In this document: piece by piece, positions 1-8,727 of the stretch | Layout of the letters: each line of letters begins with the position of its first letter | Numbering within the stretch: position 1 is the stretch's first letter | Translations under genes and position numbers: made by a program | Source: Cryobacterium sp. Y29 | Lineage (GTDB): Bacteria > Actinomycetota > Actinomycetes > Actinomycetales > Microbacteriaceae | DNA length: 64,000 nucleotides | Direction: 5' to 3' | Assembly: GCF_002929825.1 (NCBI RefSeq) | Contig: NZ_PJJN01000034.1 | Location: 207,322 to 271,321 of the forward strand | The notes under the pieces: generated by a model | Seen by the model: only the letters and a program-made list of their open reading frames with translations | What the model was told of the DNA's origin: nothing | Databases searched by the model: none

Positions 1-191
1 TGACTACGCGCGGCTTCCCAGGTGGCGGCCGCGATGCCGGCGCCCGTGACGAGCACGACCGCGACGACCGCGACGGCGAGGCCCCGCCGCAGCCTGCGCC
101 CTTTGTGTTCCGCCGTGATTTCGGGCGGCAGCAGATCGACCCGGGGGTCACCGCCGATGACCGGGTCGTGATCTGTCTTCGGCGCACTCAT
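1..191 (-). CDS. pilN: PilN-like type IV pilus assembly protein (N-terminal part, runs off the window)
   Basis: The gene starts with ATG at 191 inside an ATGA overlap with the pilM stop and is cut by the left edge after about 63 codons. The visible N-terminus has a short polar stretch containing DPRVDLLPPEI (residues 16-26), the conserved PilM-binding type of motif in PilN proteins, followed by a basic patch (HKGRRLRR) and one hydrophobic membrane segment (about residues 38-56). In known systems PilN is a bitopic inner-membrane protein that joins cytoplasmic PilM to the PilO/PilP alignment complex. The position directly after pilM supports the call. The C-terminal half is not visible. Confidence 0.8.
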   Translation of the reverse strand, partial: MSAPKTDHDPVIGGDPRVDLLPPEITAEHKGRRLRRGLAVAVVAVVLVTGAGIAAATWEAARS

Positions 192-1276
192 GGTGTGCGT
201 CCCAGTGCGAGGCCGAGGGCGACGAGATAGTCGCCGCCTGAATTCGCCAGCCGCTCGGTGTCGACTCCTCGACCAACGGCGAGGCCGCCGGTCGGGTTCG
301 GCGGTGCGACCGGCAGTCGGGTGAGTTCGGCGAGTTGCGCGGCGAACCCGCCGAGCCGTGCTCCGCCCCCGGTGAGAACGACACGGGTCACGGGCAGGTC
401 GCTCCGGGTGTGGATGAAGTAGTTCACGGTGTTCCGCAGGCTGGCGAGCAGTTCACTCACGCCCTCGTGAATGACGAGCCCGGCGATCGCCGCGATATCG
501 GCCGGCCCAGCGGCATCCGCTGACCCGCCCGGGAGCGGCCCACTTGAGCCGATGCTGGAGGCGCGTTTAAGGGCCTCCGCTTGATCGACGGGCAGGTCGA
601 GCCGCGCGCTGAGTGCCTGGGTGAGGTCGTCACCGCCGGCCGGAATGAGCCGCACGAACTGGGGCACTCCGCACGCGGTGATCACGATGCTCGTTGTCCC
701 GGCTCCGACGTCGATCTGCGCAACCACATCGTCGGTGGGGCGGCCCCGACGAATGGCACGGCTGAGGGCAAACGGAATCAAATCGACCGCGACCGGGTTG
801 AGCCCGGCCAACTGCACCGCCCGAACGTTTCGCAAAACCACTTCCTTCACCGCGGCGATCAGCAGTCCGTTGAGCTGCGGCCCCGACTGGCCATCGCCGG
901 GAACGGCCTTGATCGGATAAAAGTCCAGCAGGGCCTCAGACACCGGAACGGAAAGCAGATCCTGCACCTGAAACGGTAACGCCTCACGGATGCTCCGAAT
1001 CGACTGCGCCGGAACGGTCAGGTCTCGAGCAACCACCCGATGGTTTCCCATACCGATGACGACATTCCTGCTGGTGAATTTGCCGCCCGCCCACAACCGT
1101 TTCAGCTGCGAGGCGACCGTGTTGGGTTCGAGTACCTCGCCGCGTCCCACTGCGCCGTCGGGCAACGCCTCCTCATGGAATCGCACAATGGTCGGCTGTT
1201 CCCGGTCAGCATCGGCCAGTTCGACCGCCCGCAGCGAAGCCCGGCCAATGTCGATGCCAACGACGTGGCGCGTCAC
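188..1276 (-). CDS. pilM: PilM, actin-like ATPase of the type IV pilus
   Basis: A 362-residue protein. It opens with VGIDIGRASLRAVEL, the phosphate-1 motif of FtsA/PilM actin-fold proteins. A second phosphate loop, DVGAGTTSIV, lies near residue 190 and an adenosine-type motif, VVLTGGGARLGGFA, near residue 300. PilM is cytoplasmic and binds the PilN tail at the inner membrane to link the motor ATPases with the pilus platform. It sits 6 bp downstream of the PilX-like gene and overlaps pilN by 4 bp, so it is almost certainly co-transcribed with the pil operon. Length matches the family. Confidence 0.9.
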   Translation of the reverse strand: MTRHVVGIDIGRASLRAVELADADREQPTIVRFHEEALPDGAVGRGEVLEPNTVASQLKRLWAGGKFTSRNVVIGMGNHRVVARDLTVPAQSIRSIREALPFQVQDLLSVPVSEALLDFYPIKAVPGDGQSGPQLNGLLIAAVKEVVLRNVRAVQLAGLNPVAVDLIPFALSRAIRRGRPTDDVVAQIDVGAGTTSIVITACGVPQFVRLIPAGGDDLTQALSARLDLPVDQAEALKRASSIGSSGPLPGGSADAAGPADIAAIAGLVIHEGVSELLASLRNTVNYFIHTRSDLPVTRVVLTGGGARLGGFAAQLAELTRLPVAPPNPTGGLAVGRGVDTERLANSGGDYLVALGLALGRTP

Positions 1277-1282
1277 GGTGTG

Positions 1283-2689
1283 CTATCCATTACTCAGGTC
1301 CCTCATTGACGTCATGTTTCCCAGCCGGGGAACAGCGCCAGCCGAGCCGCCTCCGGTCACCGTGCCCGTGTCGAGGTCGATTCCCGGCAGGCCGAGCGGC
1401 GCCGATTCGAACCGGGTGTTGTTCTTGAAGTCGTTGGCCCCGTTCGCATAGAGCTGGCCGCGCCACTCGAAATTATTCATGGCGTTGAACCGGCAGGGTG
1501 TGTAGGTCATGGCGTCGAGTGTGGGCGCTACCGTGAAACTGTTCTTCATCACAAAGTCGCCTTGCGACGCGCCACAGGTGGGCAGGTGGTCGGCCACCCG
1601 GTCGGGCGTGATGAACCAGACTTTATGTCGAGATGTCGACGAGGACTGAAAATGCACGTTGTTGACGAAAGTGAATTTGTCGGCGAAAATCACGACATCG
1701 GAGCTGAGCTTTACCGTACCGGCGGCGGTGACACCAGAAGGGCACGCAGCCAGGGCGTTGATGATGACGGGTCTGCCACCGTTCGCGGCTGCAGAGAGGG
1801 TCGTTGCGTCGATGGTGCAGCCAGCCCCGATTGTCGCGACTTTATACGGCACTCCGCTTGCGTCGATCCAGTCGCTCGGTGTGTAGTCGAGATCGACCCA
1901 GGGCGGCACCATGGGAATCGGTGTTCCGACGGTATAGCGCGTGTAGACACCGCCGATCCTGCTGGCCCGTTCGGCCTCCGTCAGATTCACGCTCGCCGCG
2001 GTGAGGTTGCCCGTTACGGCGCCGAGCGTCGCGGCACCGGTGGCCCACGCGTTACCCTCGATGGAGCATCCGCCGATATTGAGGCTGCCGGTCGAGACGA
2101 CTACATCACCCTCGATCACCGTGTTATTGGAGCACGATACGTCTCCGTTCTTTACCTGGATGGCCGCCCGACCCGACTCGGCCACGAGCAGGTCGGCATT
2201 GTTCATGAACACGACACCGCCATAGAGATACATGGCCGCGCCGCTCGGCTGCACGCCCGGGGAGACGGCTGACTCGTACTCGAAGATCGCCTCAACTCGA
2301 GTCCTATCCGACGCCGACCCGGTCAGCGAGCTTCCGGTTGACTCAACGCGCAAGCGCACAGCCGCGACGCCGGCGGCGGGGCAGCCCGCCACCCATACGT
2401 TGTCGGTCGAGCTCAGGGAATATGCCACCTCGGCTGTGAATTGTGGCGAGGATCGAGAGTAGCTGGGCCAGCAGATGCCCTGGGTCAAACTAAGTTCGGC
2501 CGCGCTGACACCGCTTTCGGCGGCCGCCACCGATTGCACCGAGGCGCGGGTGCTTTCAGTGAAATCCAGCGCGTTTAGAGTGACCGCGGTCAGTGTGAGG
2601 GTGATCACGATCATCACGCCCATGACACCGATCACCGCCATGAGTGCGCTGCCGTCCTCAGCGCTGGCACCGTCGCGTCTCATAAGCAT
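1283..2689 (-). CDS. PilX-like pilus-associated protein with a repetitive beta-rich, cysteine-containing body
   Basis: A 468-residue protein. The N-terminus (RRDGASAEDGSALMAVIGVM) has a short basic leader and a hydrophobic helix like PilX-type minor pilins, but no Glu5 of a classical prepilin. The middle (about residues 150-240) has short repeating turns such as GDVVVSTGSLNIGG and GNAWATGAATLGAVTG, reminiscent of the right-handed beta-helix of polymer-forming (bactofilin-type) proteins. Eight cysteines lie in the presumed exported part and could form disulfides. It overlaps the upstream minor prepilin by 10 bp; an in-frame second ATG at 2683 forms an exact ATGA junction and is an equally good start. 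The likely role is a tip or surface subunit; function is inferred. Confidence 0.7.
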   Translation of the reverse strand: MLMRRDGASAEDGSALMAVIGVMGVMIVITLTLTAVTLNALDFTESTRASVQSVAAAESGVSAAELSLTQGICWPSYSRSSPQFTAEVAYSLSSTDNVWVAGCPAAGVAAVRLRVESTGSSLTGSASDRTRVEAIFEYESAVSPGVQPSGAAMYLYGGVVFMNNADLLVAESGRAAIQVKNGDVSCSNNTVIEGDVVVSTGSLNIGGCSIEGNAWATGAATLGAVTGNLTAASVNLTEAERASRIGGVYTRYTVGTPIPMVPPWVDLDYTPSDWIDASGVPYKVATIGAGCTIDATTLSAAANGGRPVIINALAACPSGVTAAGTVKLSSDVVIFADKFTFVNNVHFQSSSTSRHKVWFITPDRVADHLPTCGASQGDFVMKNSFTVAPTLDAMTYTPCRFNAMNNFEWRGQLYANGANDFKNNTRFESAPLGLPGIDLDTGTVTGGGSAGAVPRLGNMTSMRDLSNG

Positions 2690-3258
2690 GGTTCACCAAT
2701 CGTTGCGAGTGTGCGCGGCGTCACCGTCGTGTTGACGACCACGGGTTTTTGCGCGCCGGCGTCGAGGGTGAGGGCTACGGTGATGCGGTCGTTTACCCCG
2801 CCGAAGACCGCCGCACCGGTCGTGCTGACGCCGTCGCCCAACTTGATCCAGCTACCCAGATCACCAGAGACGGGTGCGGTGATGAGACTTGCCGGTGAAG
2901 TGCGCTTCGTGTACAGCGAGCCACCGTCAGCCGGAGTGTAGAACCATGCCTGGCACGACCAGACCACGGAGGTGGCGCCGCCCGCGGTTCGCGCCACCAG
3001 AAACTGGGTGTCGTCGATGCTCTGCAGCGAGACCTGCGAGGCGTTTCTCACCCCTGATTGCACTGACCGACTAATCAGCTGTCCGAGGTTGGTCGCCTCG
3101 GTCGTGCTGCGCACGTCCCGTTCTGTTCCCACCGAGCTGATCAGCATGCCGCCGATGATCGTGAGTACCACGACGGTAAAACTCATGTAGACAAGAAGTT
3201 CGATCAAGGTGTATCCCGAGTCCAGAGGGCCCGAAGCTGACGTCGCGCAGCAAGTCAT
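2680..3258 (-). CDS. Type IV minor prepilin (PilW/PulJ-like)
   Basis: A 192-residue protein starting at the ATG at 3258, which forms an ATGA overlap with the stop of the preceding minor prepilin. The prepilin peptidase site reads DSG|YTLIELLVYMSF with the cut after Gly15 and Glu at position +5, followed by the usual hydrophobic helix. An unusual Tyr occupies the N-methylated +1 position, normally Phe. The remainder is a polar periplasmic or extracellular domain. An open frame continues upstream to 3705, but that part only mirrors the neighbouring gene. Minor pilins of this kind prime pilus assembly and may decorate the tip. Confidence 0.85.
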   Translation of the reverse strand: MTCCATSASGPLDSGYTLIELLVYMSFTVVVLTIIGGMLISSVGTERDVRSTTEATNLGQLISRSVQSGVRNASQVSLQSIDDTQFLVARTAGGATSVVWSCQAWFYTPADGGSLYTKRTSPASLITAPVSGDLGSWIKLGDGVSTTGAAVFGGVNDRITVALTLDAGAQKPVVVNTTVTPRTLATIGEPCL

Positions 3259-3689
3259 GGCGCGTCCAACAGAATGAGGGTTTCCGCGGCGGCCAGCTCG
3301 TCGTTCGACCCCACGAACGATGCCCACACCCTCATCTGTACGACGCGTAGGTACGGCTCGGCGCAGACGTCGGTAGACGGCAGGTTGAGCCTCAAGTGCG
3401 GTTGCAGGAAACCACGTTTCGTTTCCACCGCCGCCGGAACACTCGCGGTGACGGCCTTGACCGCCGAGCAACTCGACCCGGCAGCCCCGACCCGCTCCAG
3501 CTGCTGGGCCACGACCTGAGTCGCCTCGGCGATGGTCACGTTCGTGTCGGAGACGCGCACACTCTGCACGAGAATCGGCAGAAAGGCAACGGCTAAGAGC
3601 CCGATGAGGAACATGGCCACGACAATTTCGACCACTCCGAAGCCGCTTTCGCTGCACGGTTTCGGGTTGCGTTTCAGCCGCGTGGGCAT
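3255..3689 (-). CDS. Type IV minor prepilin (PilV/PulI-like)
   Basis: A 144-residue prepilin. The leader ends at Gly16 and the mature N-terminus reads FGVVEIVVAMFLIGLLAV, with Phe +1 and Glu +5 as required for methylation and assembly. A good ribosome site (AAAGGGG) lies 6 bases before the ATG at 3689. The C-terminal domain contains two cysteines (near residues 74 and 109) that may pair. It lies 37 bp downstream of the major pilin gene and overlaps the next minor prepilin by 4 bp. It is probably a low-abundance pilus subunit or initiation factor. Confidence 0.87.
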   Translation of the reverse strand: MPTRLKRNPKPCSESGFGVVEIVVAMFLIGLLAVAFLPILVQSVRVSDTNVTIAEATQVVAQQLERVGAAGSSCSAVKAVTASVPAAVETKRGFLQPHLRLNLPSTDVCAEPYLRVVQMRVWASFVGSNDELAAAETLILLDAP

Positions 3690-3726
3690 GGTTGCCCCTT
3701 TTCATAAATGGGTAACGACAGCGCGG

Positions 3727-4158
3727 TTACGGACCCGCGAGGAAGGCGGCGCTACAGGTGCCTTCGAGTGCGGCGCCGTTGTCATCAATGGCGAAGGAGT
3801 GATCGGAATCCTTAAATGTTCCCTCGATGCAGAAGGCGGTGGCCGACCCGGTCAGCACGACGACGACCTCTTTGCTCTCGGTGTACGCGCTCGCGACATC
3901 GAGGCTCGCCGGGAATCCCTTGGTGACCATCTCGGCGACAACGGCGGTCTTCGCCTGGGTGATCTGGGCTTTGACGGCGCTGTCCTTGGCGCCCTCCTGC
4001 TGGTTGAGGAAGATCGGAATCGCCACGGCGGCGAGCACGCCGATGATGAGCACGACCACGAGCAGCTCGATGAGGGTGAAGCCCTGTTGCCGTTCTCGAA
4101 TCGCCGTGCGGGTGCGGGAGAGTGCGTGCAGGGTGCGGTGGATTAGAGGTCGGATCAT
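3727..4158 (-). CDS. pilA: Major type IV pilin (PilA-like prepilin)
   Basis: A 143-residue prepilin. A 26-residue basic leader ends at Gly26, followed by FTLIELLVVVLIIGVLAAVA with Glu at +5. Two cysteines close to the C-terminus (CIEGTF and GTCSAAF) bracket a D-region-like loop. The ATG at 4158 is preferred because AAGGA lies about 10 bases upstream; the frame is open to 4233 but that extension has no ribosome site. A 149-bp gap separates it from pilC, so it may also have its own promoter, although I could not point to a convincing one. This would be the main structural subunit. Confidence 0.88.
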   Translation of the reverse strand: MIRPLIHRTLHALSRTRTAIRERQQGFTLIELLVVVLIIGVLAAVAIPIFLNQQEGAKDSAVKAQITQAKTAVVAEMVTKGFPASLDVASAYTESKEVVVVLTGSATAFCIEGTFKDSDHSFAIDDNGAALEGTCSAAFLAGP

Positions 4159-4307
4159 GAGCGTGGTTTCCTTATGCTGTGGATCTGCTGTGGGCGTGGG
4201 AAAGTGGGAATATGGAGAATGCCACACTCTCACTAGATCTGATCTTACGGTTTTCTACCCTTAATTGGGGGCCATCACGAAAACTTATGCCAGCAATCCC
4301 AGACCGG

Positions 4308-5537
4308 CTATTTCACGTATTCAAAGATGCTGAACATGGGCAGATAGAGGGCGACGATCATGCCGCCGATCACCACTCCGATGAACGCGATCATCAGCGG
4401 CTCGATGAGTGCCGTGAGCTGTTCCGTGGTGGCCTGCACCTCCTGGTCGTAGAAGTCAGCAACCTTGGCGAGCATCTGCTCGAGGGCGCCGGCGTCTTCG
4501 CCGACGGCGATCATCTGCACGACCATAGGTGGGAAGATCGGCGCCTGTGCCAGCGGCCCGGCGATCGACCCGCCTTGGCGCACCGACTCGGCCACTTTGC
4601 GCAGCGCGGATTCAATAACCCAGTTTCCGCTTGTCTCGCCGACAATGGCCAGCGACTGCAAGATGGGTACGCCGGCGGCGATCATGGTCGAGAAGTTTCG
4701 GCTGAACCGCGCAATGGCGAGCTTCATGAGCAAGGGCCCGAACACCGGCAACTTGAGCTTGAACGGGTCGACCCGGCGACGAACCGCTTCGGTGTTCTTG
4801 TTGGTGCGCCACCAGAACGCACAGGCGGCGCCGAGCACGAGCAGCAGCGGCCCGAGCCAGACCATCATTTTCGACAGCACTACGAGAAACTGGGTCGGCA
4901 GCGGCAACTCCCCGCCGAGGCCCGCGAACATCTTCTCAAACACCGGCACGATGAAGATCAGCATGCCGATTACAGCAAGCACGGCCATGATGAGCACCAC
5001 GACCGGGTACGCGAGCGCGGACTTGATCGTGTCGCGTAATTTCACCTCCGACTCGAAGTTGGCGGCCACCGAGGTGAGTGAGCTTTCAAGAAAACCGCCG
5101 GTCTCCCCGGCCCGCACGAGGTTGATCATGATCGGGGGGAACACTGCGGCGTGTTTCATCATCGCCTCGGAGAGCGACGACCCGGTCTCCACCTCGGTGC
5201 GAATGGTCGCCAGAATGCGGGCAAGTTGAGGGTTCTCGGTCTGCTCCGAAAGGATGTTCAGGGTACGCAGCAGGGACAGCCCGGCACTCGTCATGGTCGC
5301 CATCTGTCGACTCATGACGGCGAGGTCCTTCAGCCCGATTCCCTTGCTGAAACCGGGTATGCGCACTTCTCGTTTGAGCCCGGTACCCACGTTGACCTCA
5401 GCCACCGAAATCGGCGCGAGCCCCATGCCGCGCAGGCGCTGCATTGCGGCGTTCTCGGAGGCGGCATCCAGTCGACCGGTGACGATCTTGCCGACCGCGG
5501 TGCGGCCCTTGTACGCGAAAACACCACTGGCGGTCAT
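4308..5537 (-). CDS. pilC: PilC, inner-membrane platform protein of the type IV pilus
   Basis: A 409-residue member of the GspF/PilC family. It has two repeated T2SSF cytoplasmic domains (about residues 70-195 and 275-395), each with the characteristic LAVMSRQMATMTSAGLSLLRTL and FSRNFSTMIAAGVPIL-type openings. Membrane helices are near residues 170-195, 215-240 and 375-400. The N-terminal segment (YKGRTAVGKIVTGRLDAAS) is the usual PilC lead-in. PilC anchors PilB/PilT and turns ATP hydrolysis into pilin insertion or removal. The start overlaps the pilT stop by 4 bp. Confidence 0.94.
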   Translation of the reverse strand: MTASGVFAYKGRTAVGKIVTGRLDAASENAAMQRLRGMGLAPISVAEVNVGTGLKREVRIPGFSKGIGLKDLAVMSRQMATMTSAGLSLLRTLNILSEQTENPQLARILATIRTEVETGSSLSEAMMKHAAVFPPIMINLVRAGETGGFLESSLTSVAANFESEVKLRDTIKSALAYPVVVLIMAVLAVIGMLIFIVPVFEKMFAGLGGELPLPTQFLVVLSKMMVWLGPLLLVLGAACAFWWRTNKNTEAVRRRVDPFKLKLPVFGPLLMKLAIARFSRNFSTMIAAGVPILQSLAIVGETSGNWVIESALRKVAESVRQGGSIAGPLAQAPIFPPMVVQMIAVGEDAGALEQMLAKVADFYDQEVQATTEQLTALIEPLMIAFIGVVIGGMIVALYLPMFSIFEYVK

Positions 5538-6766
5538 TGCTGTTCCCGGTTGGAGTACGAGTCGCCGAAGTCGATGCCGTCAAACCCCGACGGCCCGGCG
5601 GCGAGGTCGCTGCTGTCCGATTTGCGTATCAGTTGGGCGAGGCTCTCCTGGTCCTGCGCCTTGTCTTCAGCGGCCTTGCGGGTGATCGACCCGGCGTTGA
5701 CGAGTTCGGCGAGGTGCTGGTCCATAGTGTGCATGCCCAGGGCTCGTCCGGCCTGCATGGCGGAGGCGATCTGGTAGGTCTTGCCCTCGCGAATGAGGTT
5801 GGCGACGGCTGGCGTGACGATGAGAATTTCGGTCGCGACGACCCGGCCGCCGCCGACCTTCTTCACCAATGCCTGGCAGACGACGCCCTGCAGGGTCGCA
5901 GCGAGCTGGGCCCGCACCTGCCCCTGCTGGTACGGCGGAAACACGTCGATGACCCGGTCGATGGTCTGAGCGGCATCCTGGGTGTGCAGGGTCGCGAACA
6001 CGAGGTGGCCGGTCTCGGCCGCGGTCAGGGCCACCGAGACCGTCTCGAGGTCGCGCAATTCACCGATAAGAATCACATCGGGGTCCTGACGCAGCACGTG
6101 TTTGAGAGCGGATGCGAAACTATGGGTGTCGTGGCCGACCTCACGCTGGTTGATCAGGGATTTCTGGTGCTGGTGCAGAAACTCGATCGGGTCTTCCACC
6201 GTGACGATGTGGTCGGCCCGGGTGCGGTTGACCAGGTCGATGAGCGCGGCCAGGGTCGTCGACTTACCTGATCCGGTGGGACCGGTCACGAGCACCAGGC
6301 CTCGGGGCAGCTGAGCGAACTGGGCCACAGCATCGGGCACACCGAGCTCGCCGAGCTGTTTGATCGCCCCGGGAATCAGGCGAAAAGCACCACCTACGCT
6401 CCCACGCTGCTGAAAGTAATTCACCCGGAACCGGGCTCCCGCGGTCGTGTAGGCGAAGTCGAGCTCGAGTTCCTCTTCGAACTGGCGCCGCTGCTCGCGG
6501 GTCAGCAGGCTGAACAACGCCGTGGCGACCTTGTCACGCTTCCACACCGCGGCGCCGGCAATCGGCCGCAGCCCGCCGTCGAGGCGGATGCACGGCGGCG
6601 CCCCCACCGTCACGTGCAGGTCGGAGGCGCTCTGAACGACAACCTCGCGCAGCGCCGCGACCAGCGCGGGGTCCGGCCCGACGTCAAGATCGGGGTCGTC
6701 GAGCGGCCAGCTTTCCGCAGCGACGCCCGGCGGCGTGACCGGAATCTCGTAAATTTCCTGACTCAT
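5534..6766 (-). CDS. pilT: PilT, pilus retraction ATPase
   Basis: A 410-residue secretion-type ATPase. Walker A GPTGSGKST is at residues 162-170, the Asp box VTVEDPIEFLH follows near 200, Walker B LIGELRDLETV near 230, and the His box GHLVFATLHTQDAAQTIDRV near 255. The AIRNLIREGK-type element of PilT appears as VANLIREGKTYQI near residue 320. The enzyme is smaller than PilB and lacks its zinc tetracysteine, which favours PilT over a second PilB. A ribosome site (AAAGGA) precedes the ATG. The C-terminus has an acidic and serine-rich tail beyond the family core. It depolymerises pili to power twitching or DNA uptake. Confidence 0.93.
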   Translation of the reverse strand: MSQEIYEIPVTPPGVAAESWPLDDPDLDVGPDPALVAALREVVVQSASDLHVTVGAPPCIRLDGGLRPIAGAAVWKRDKVATALFSLLTREQRRQFEEELELDFAYTTAGARFRVNYFQQRGSVGGAFRLIPGAIKQLGELGVPDAVAQFAQLPRGLVLVTGPTGSGKSTTLAALIDLVNRTRADHIVTVEDPIEFLHQHQKSLINQREVGHDTHSFASALKHVLRQDPDVILIGELRDLETVSVALTAAETGHLVFATLHTQDAAQTIDRVIDVFPPYQQGQVRAQLAATLQGVVCQALVKKVGGGRVVATEILIVTPAVANLIREGKTYQIASAMQAGRALGMHTMDQHLAELVNAGSITRKAAEDKAQDQESLAQLIRKSDSSDLAAGPSGFDGIDFGDSYSNREQQ

Positions 6767-6784
6767 CGTGACTGTCCTTTCGAC

Positions 6785-8455
6785 CTAAGCGACCACTCGC
6801 AGAATTTCGTCCACCGAGGTGAACCCGAGCCCGACTTTGGCCCAGCCATCGTCCCGGAGGCTGACCATTCCCTGCTCCTGGGCGGTGTGCGCGATCTCCG
6901 CGCTCGACGCACGCGCCACGCACAGCCGTTCGATCTCCTCGGTCACCGTCATCACCTCGTGCACGGCAAGCCGCCCACGGTAGCCGGTATTGGAGCAGCT
7001 GGCGCATCCGTTCGCTTGATAGATGACGGGCAGCGCCAGCTCCGGTTCGAGCGGAAATCGCAGGTGCGCGAGCTGCTCCCGGCTCCGAAGGTCCGGAATT
7101 TTGCAGCGTTCGCATAAGCGGCGGGCCAGGCGCTGGGCGACGACGCAGTCGAGCGCGCTGCCCACGAGAAAGGGTTCGATTCCCATTTCGGTGAGACGCG
7201 TGATCGCGCTCGGTGCGTTATTGGTGTGCAGGGTGGAGAGCACGAGGTGCCCGGTGAGCGCTGCCTCGATAGCGATCTGGGCGGTCTCGTGGTCGCGAAT
7301 CTCACCGAGCAGAACGACATCGGGATCGCACCGCAGAATGCTGCGCAGAGCACTCGCGAAGGTGAGTCCCGCCTTCGGATTCACCTGCACTTGGTTGATA
7401 CCGACCATGCGATATTCCACCGGATCTTCGACGGTGATCACATTGATCTCCGGGCGAGCCACCGAGTACAGGGTCGTGTAGAGGGTCGTCGACTTGCCCG
7501 ACCCGGTGGGCCCGGTCACCAGGATCATTCCGTAAGGCTTCGAGTATGCCGTTTTGAAGGCGTCATAGTTGTGGTCGAGCAGGGACAGATCGCGCAGGTC
7601 CATGCTCGTGGTCGAGTTGTCGAGGATACGCATGACGACCTTTTCACCCCAGACCGTCGGCAGGGTGGCCACGCGCAGGTCGATCTTGCGGCCACCGTGG
7701 CTGACGGACATACGGCCGTCCTGCGGTTTGCGGCGCTCGGCGATGTCGATGTCGGCCATGATTTTCAGGCGACTGATGACACCGTTCTGAATGCTCTTCG
7801 GTGCGCTCGGCATCTCGTGCAGAACACCGTCGATGCGGTATCGCACTCGCAGGCTGACCTCACCCGGTTCGATGTGTATATCGCTGGCCTTATCCTGAAT
7901 GGCCTGACTCACCAGCAAATTGACGAAGCGCACAATGGGTGCGGCATCGTCGCGCGCCTCATCGGACGCCTCAGGCGCCGCCATACTCGAATCGTTCTCC
8001 TCCTCGAGTGCGGTGGTGAGGTTACTGAGTTCGTCATCGGCGCGATGGAAGCGCGCGATCGCCGCGAGCAGGTCGCTGCGTTCGGCCACCACCGGGGACA
8101 CTCGCAGTCGAGACGCTTCGCCGACATCGTCGAGCGCGAACACATTGCCGGGGTCGACCATAGCGAGCACGAGCCGCCCGCCGTCAATTCCGATTGGCAG
8201 CACTTCGTGTCGTCGACAGAGCAGCGCCGACACGAGGGCGAGGGCACTCGCTTCGACCGCATACTCGAGCAATTCGACAAAGGGAAGGTTGGCCTGGGCG
8301 GCCCGCGCCTTTGCGAACTGCAACTCGGTGATCACTCCACTATCAACCAGCCCCCGAACGGCGCCCTCATCGGCAGGATCCCCCGCTAGCAGGGTGTCGA
8401 GGGCTTCGATCGGAAGCAGACCGTGCAGGATGAGAATCTCGGTCAGGGTTGCCAC
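6785..8455 (-). CDS. pilB: PilB, pilus extension ATPase (GspE family)
   Basis: A 556-residue motor ATPase. The N-terminal MshEN/GSPII_E_N domain occupies about residues 1-140, an acidic linker 145-172, and the RecA-like core follows with Walker A GPTGSGKST (about 315-323), Asp box VEDPVEY, Walker B VLLGEIRD and His box HLVLSTLHTNNAPSAI. A zinc-binding pair, CERC and CASC, lies near residues 450-490 as in GspE/PilB. The gene starts with GTG at 8455, chosen because GGGGGAG lies 6 bases upstream. It is the first gene of the operon, 18 bp before pilT. It drives pilin polymerisation from the cytoplasmic face. Confidence 0.94.
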   Translation of the reverse strand: MATLTEILILHGLLPIEALDTLLAGDPADEGAVRGLVDSGVITELQFAKARAAQANLPFVELLEYAVEASALALVSALLCRRHEVLPIGIDGGRLVLAMVDPGNVFALDDVGEASRLRVSPVVAERSDLLAAIARFHRADDELSNLTTALEEENDSSMAAPEASDEARDDAAPIVRFVNLLVSQAIQDKASDIHIEPGEVSLRVRYRIDGVLHEMPSAPKSIQNGVISRLKIMADIDIAERRKPQDGRMSVSHGGRKIDLRVATLPTVWGEKVVMRILDNSTTSMDLRDLSLLDHNYDAFKTAYSKPYGMILVTGPTGSGKSTTLYTTLYSVARPEINVITVEDPVEYRMVGINQVQVNPKAGLTFASALRSILRCDPDVVLLGEIRDHETAQIAIEAALTGHLVLSTLHTNNAPSAITRLTEMGIEPFLVGSALDCVVAQRLARRLCERCKIPDLRSREQLAHLRFPLEPELALPVIYQANGCASCSNTGYRGRLAVHEVMTVTEEIERLCVARASSAEIAHTAQEQGMVSLRDDGWAKVGLGFTSVDEILRVVA

Positions 8456-8536
8456 GCGGTTCTCCCCCGAACTGGTTACGTGTACTCTAAAGCTCGAGTA
8501 TACGGCCCCCGCGCCCTCTCCCCGACCGCCCCCTGT

Positions 8537-8588
8537 GCGGACGGGGCCCGGGCCCCGTCCGCGGGCCCAGTCTATAAACTGGGCCCGC
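8537..8588. repeat. Two adjacent strong inverted repeats upstream of pilB
   Basis: Positions 8537-8562 form a perfect 26-bp palindrome (13-bp arms, core GGGCCC). It is immediately followed by a second inverted repeat: arms 8561-8571 and 8578-8588 (GCGGGCCCAGT / ACTGGGCCCGC) around a 6-base AT-rich spacer. Both lie in the 272-bp gap between the pilB start and the rpoC end, on the 5' side of the pil operon. They are distinct from the rpoC terminator further right. They could be a regulator-binding site or an RNA hairpin in the pil leader; nothing here decides between these. Confidence 0.8.
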
Positions 8589-8678
8589 GTTCACAAGGTG
8601 GGCCCGGCGACGGAGGGCGGCGCGCGAAGCCGCCCCACGGCATCCGTTCGCCAGCCCGTCGCAGGTCTATTTAACCGA

Positions 8679-8710
8679 CGGATGGCCCCTGCCGAAGCAG
8701 GGGCCATCCG
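8679..8710 (-). terminator. Intrinsic terminator after rpoC
   Basis: A perfect 14-bp stem (8679-8692 with 8697-8710) closed by a CGAA tetraloop lies 18 bases past the rpoC stop. The following transcript sequence is only modestly U-rich (GUCGGUUAAAU), typical of actinobacterial terminators that rely on the stem. It separates rpoBC from the pil operon. Confidence 0.85.
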
Positions 8711-8727
8711 TTGAGAGCTGCTGGGTA

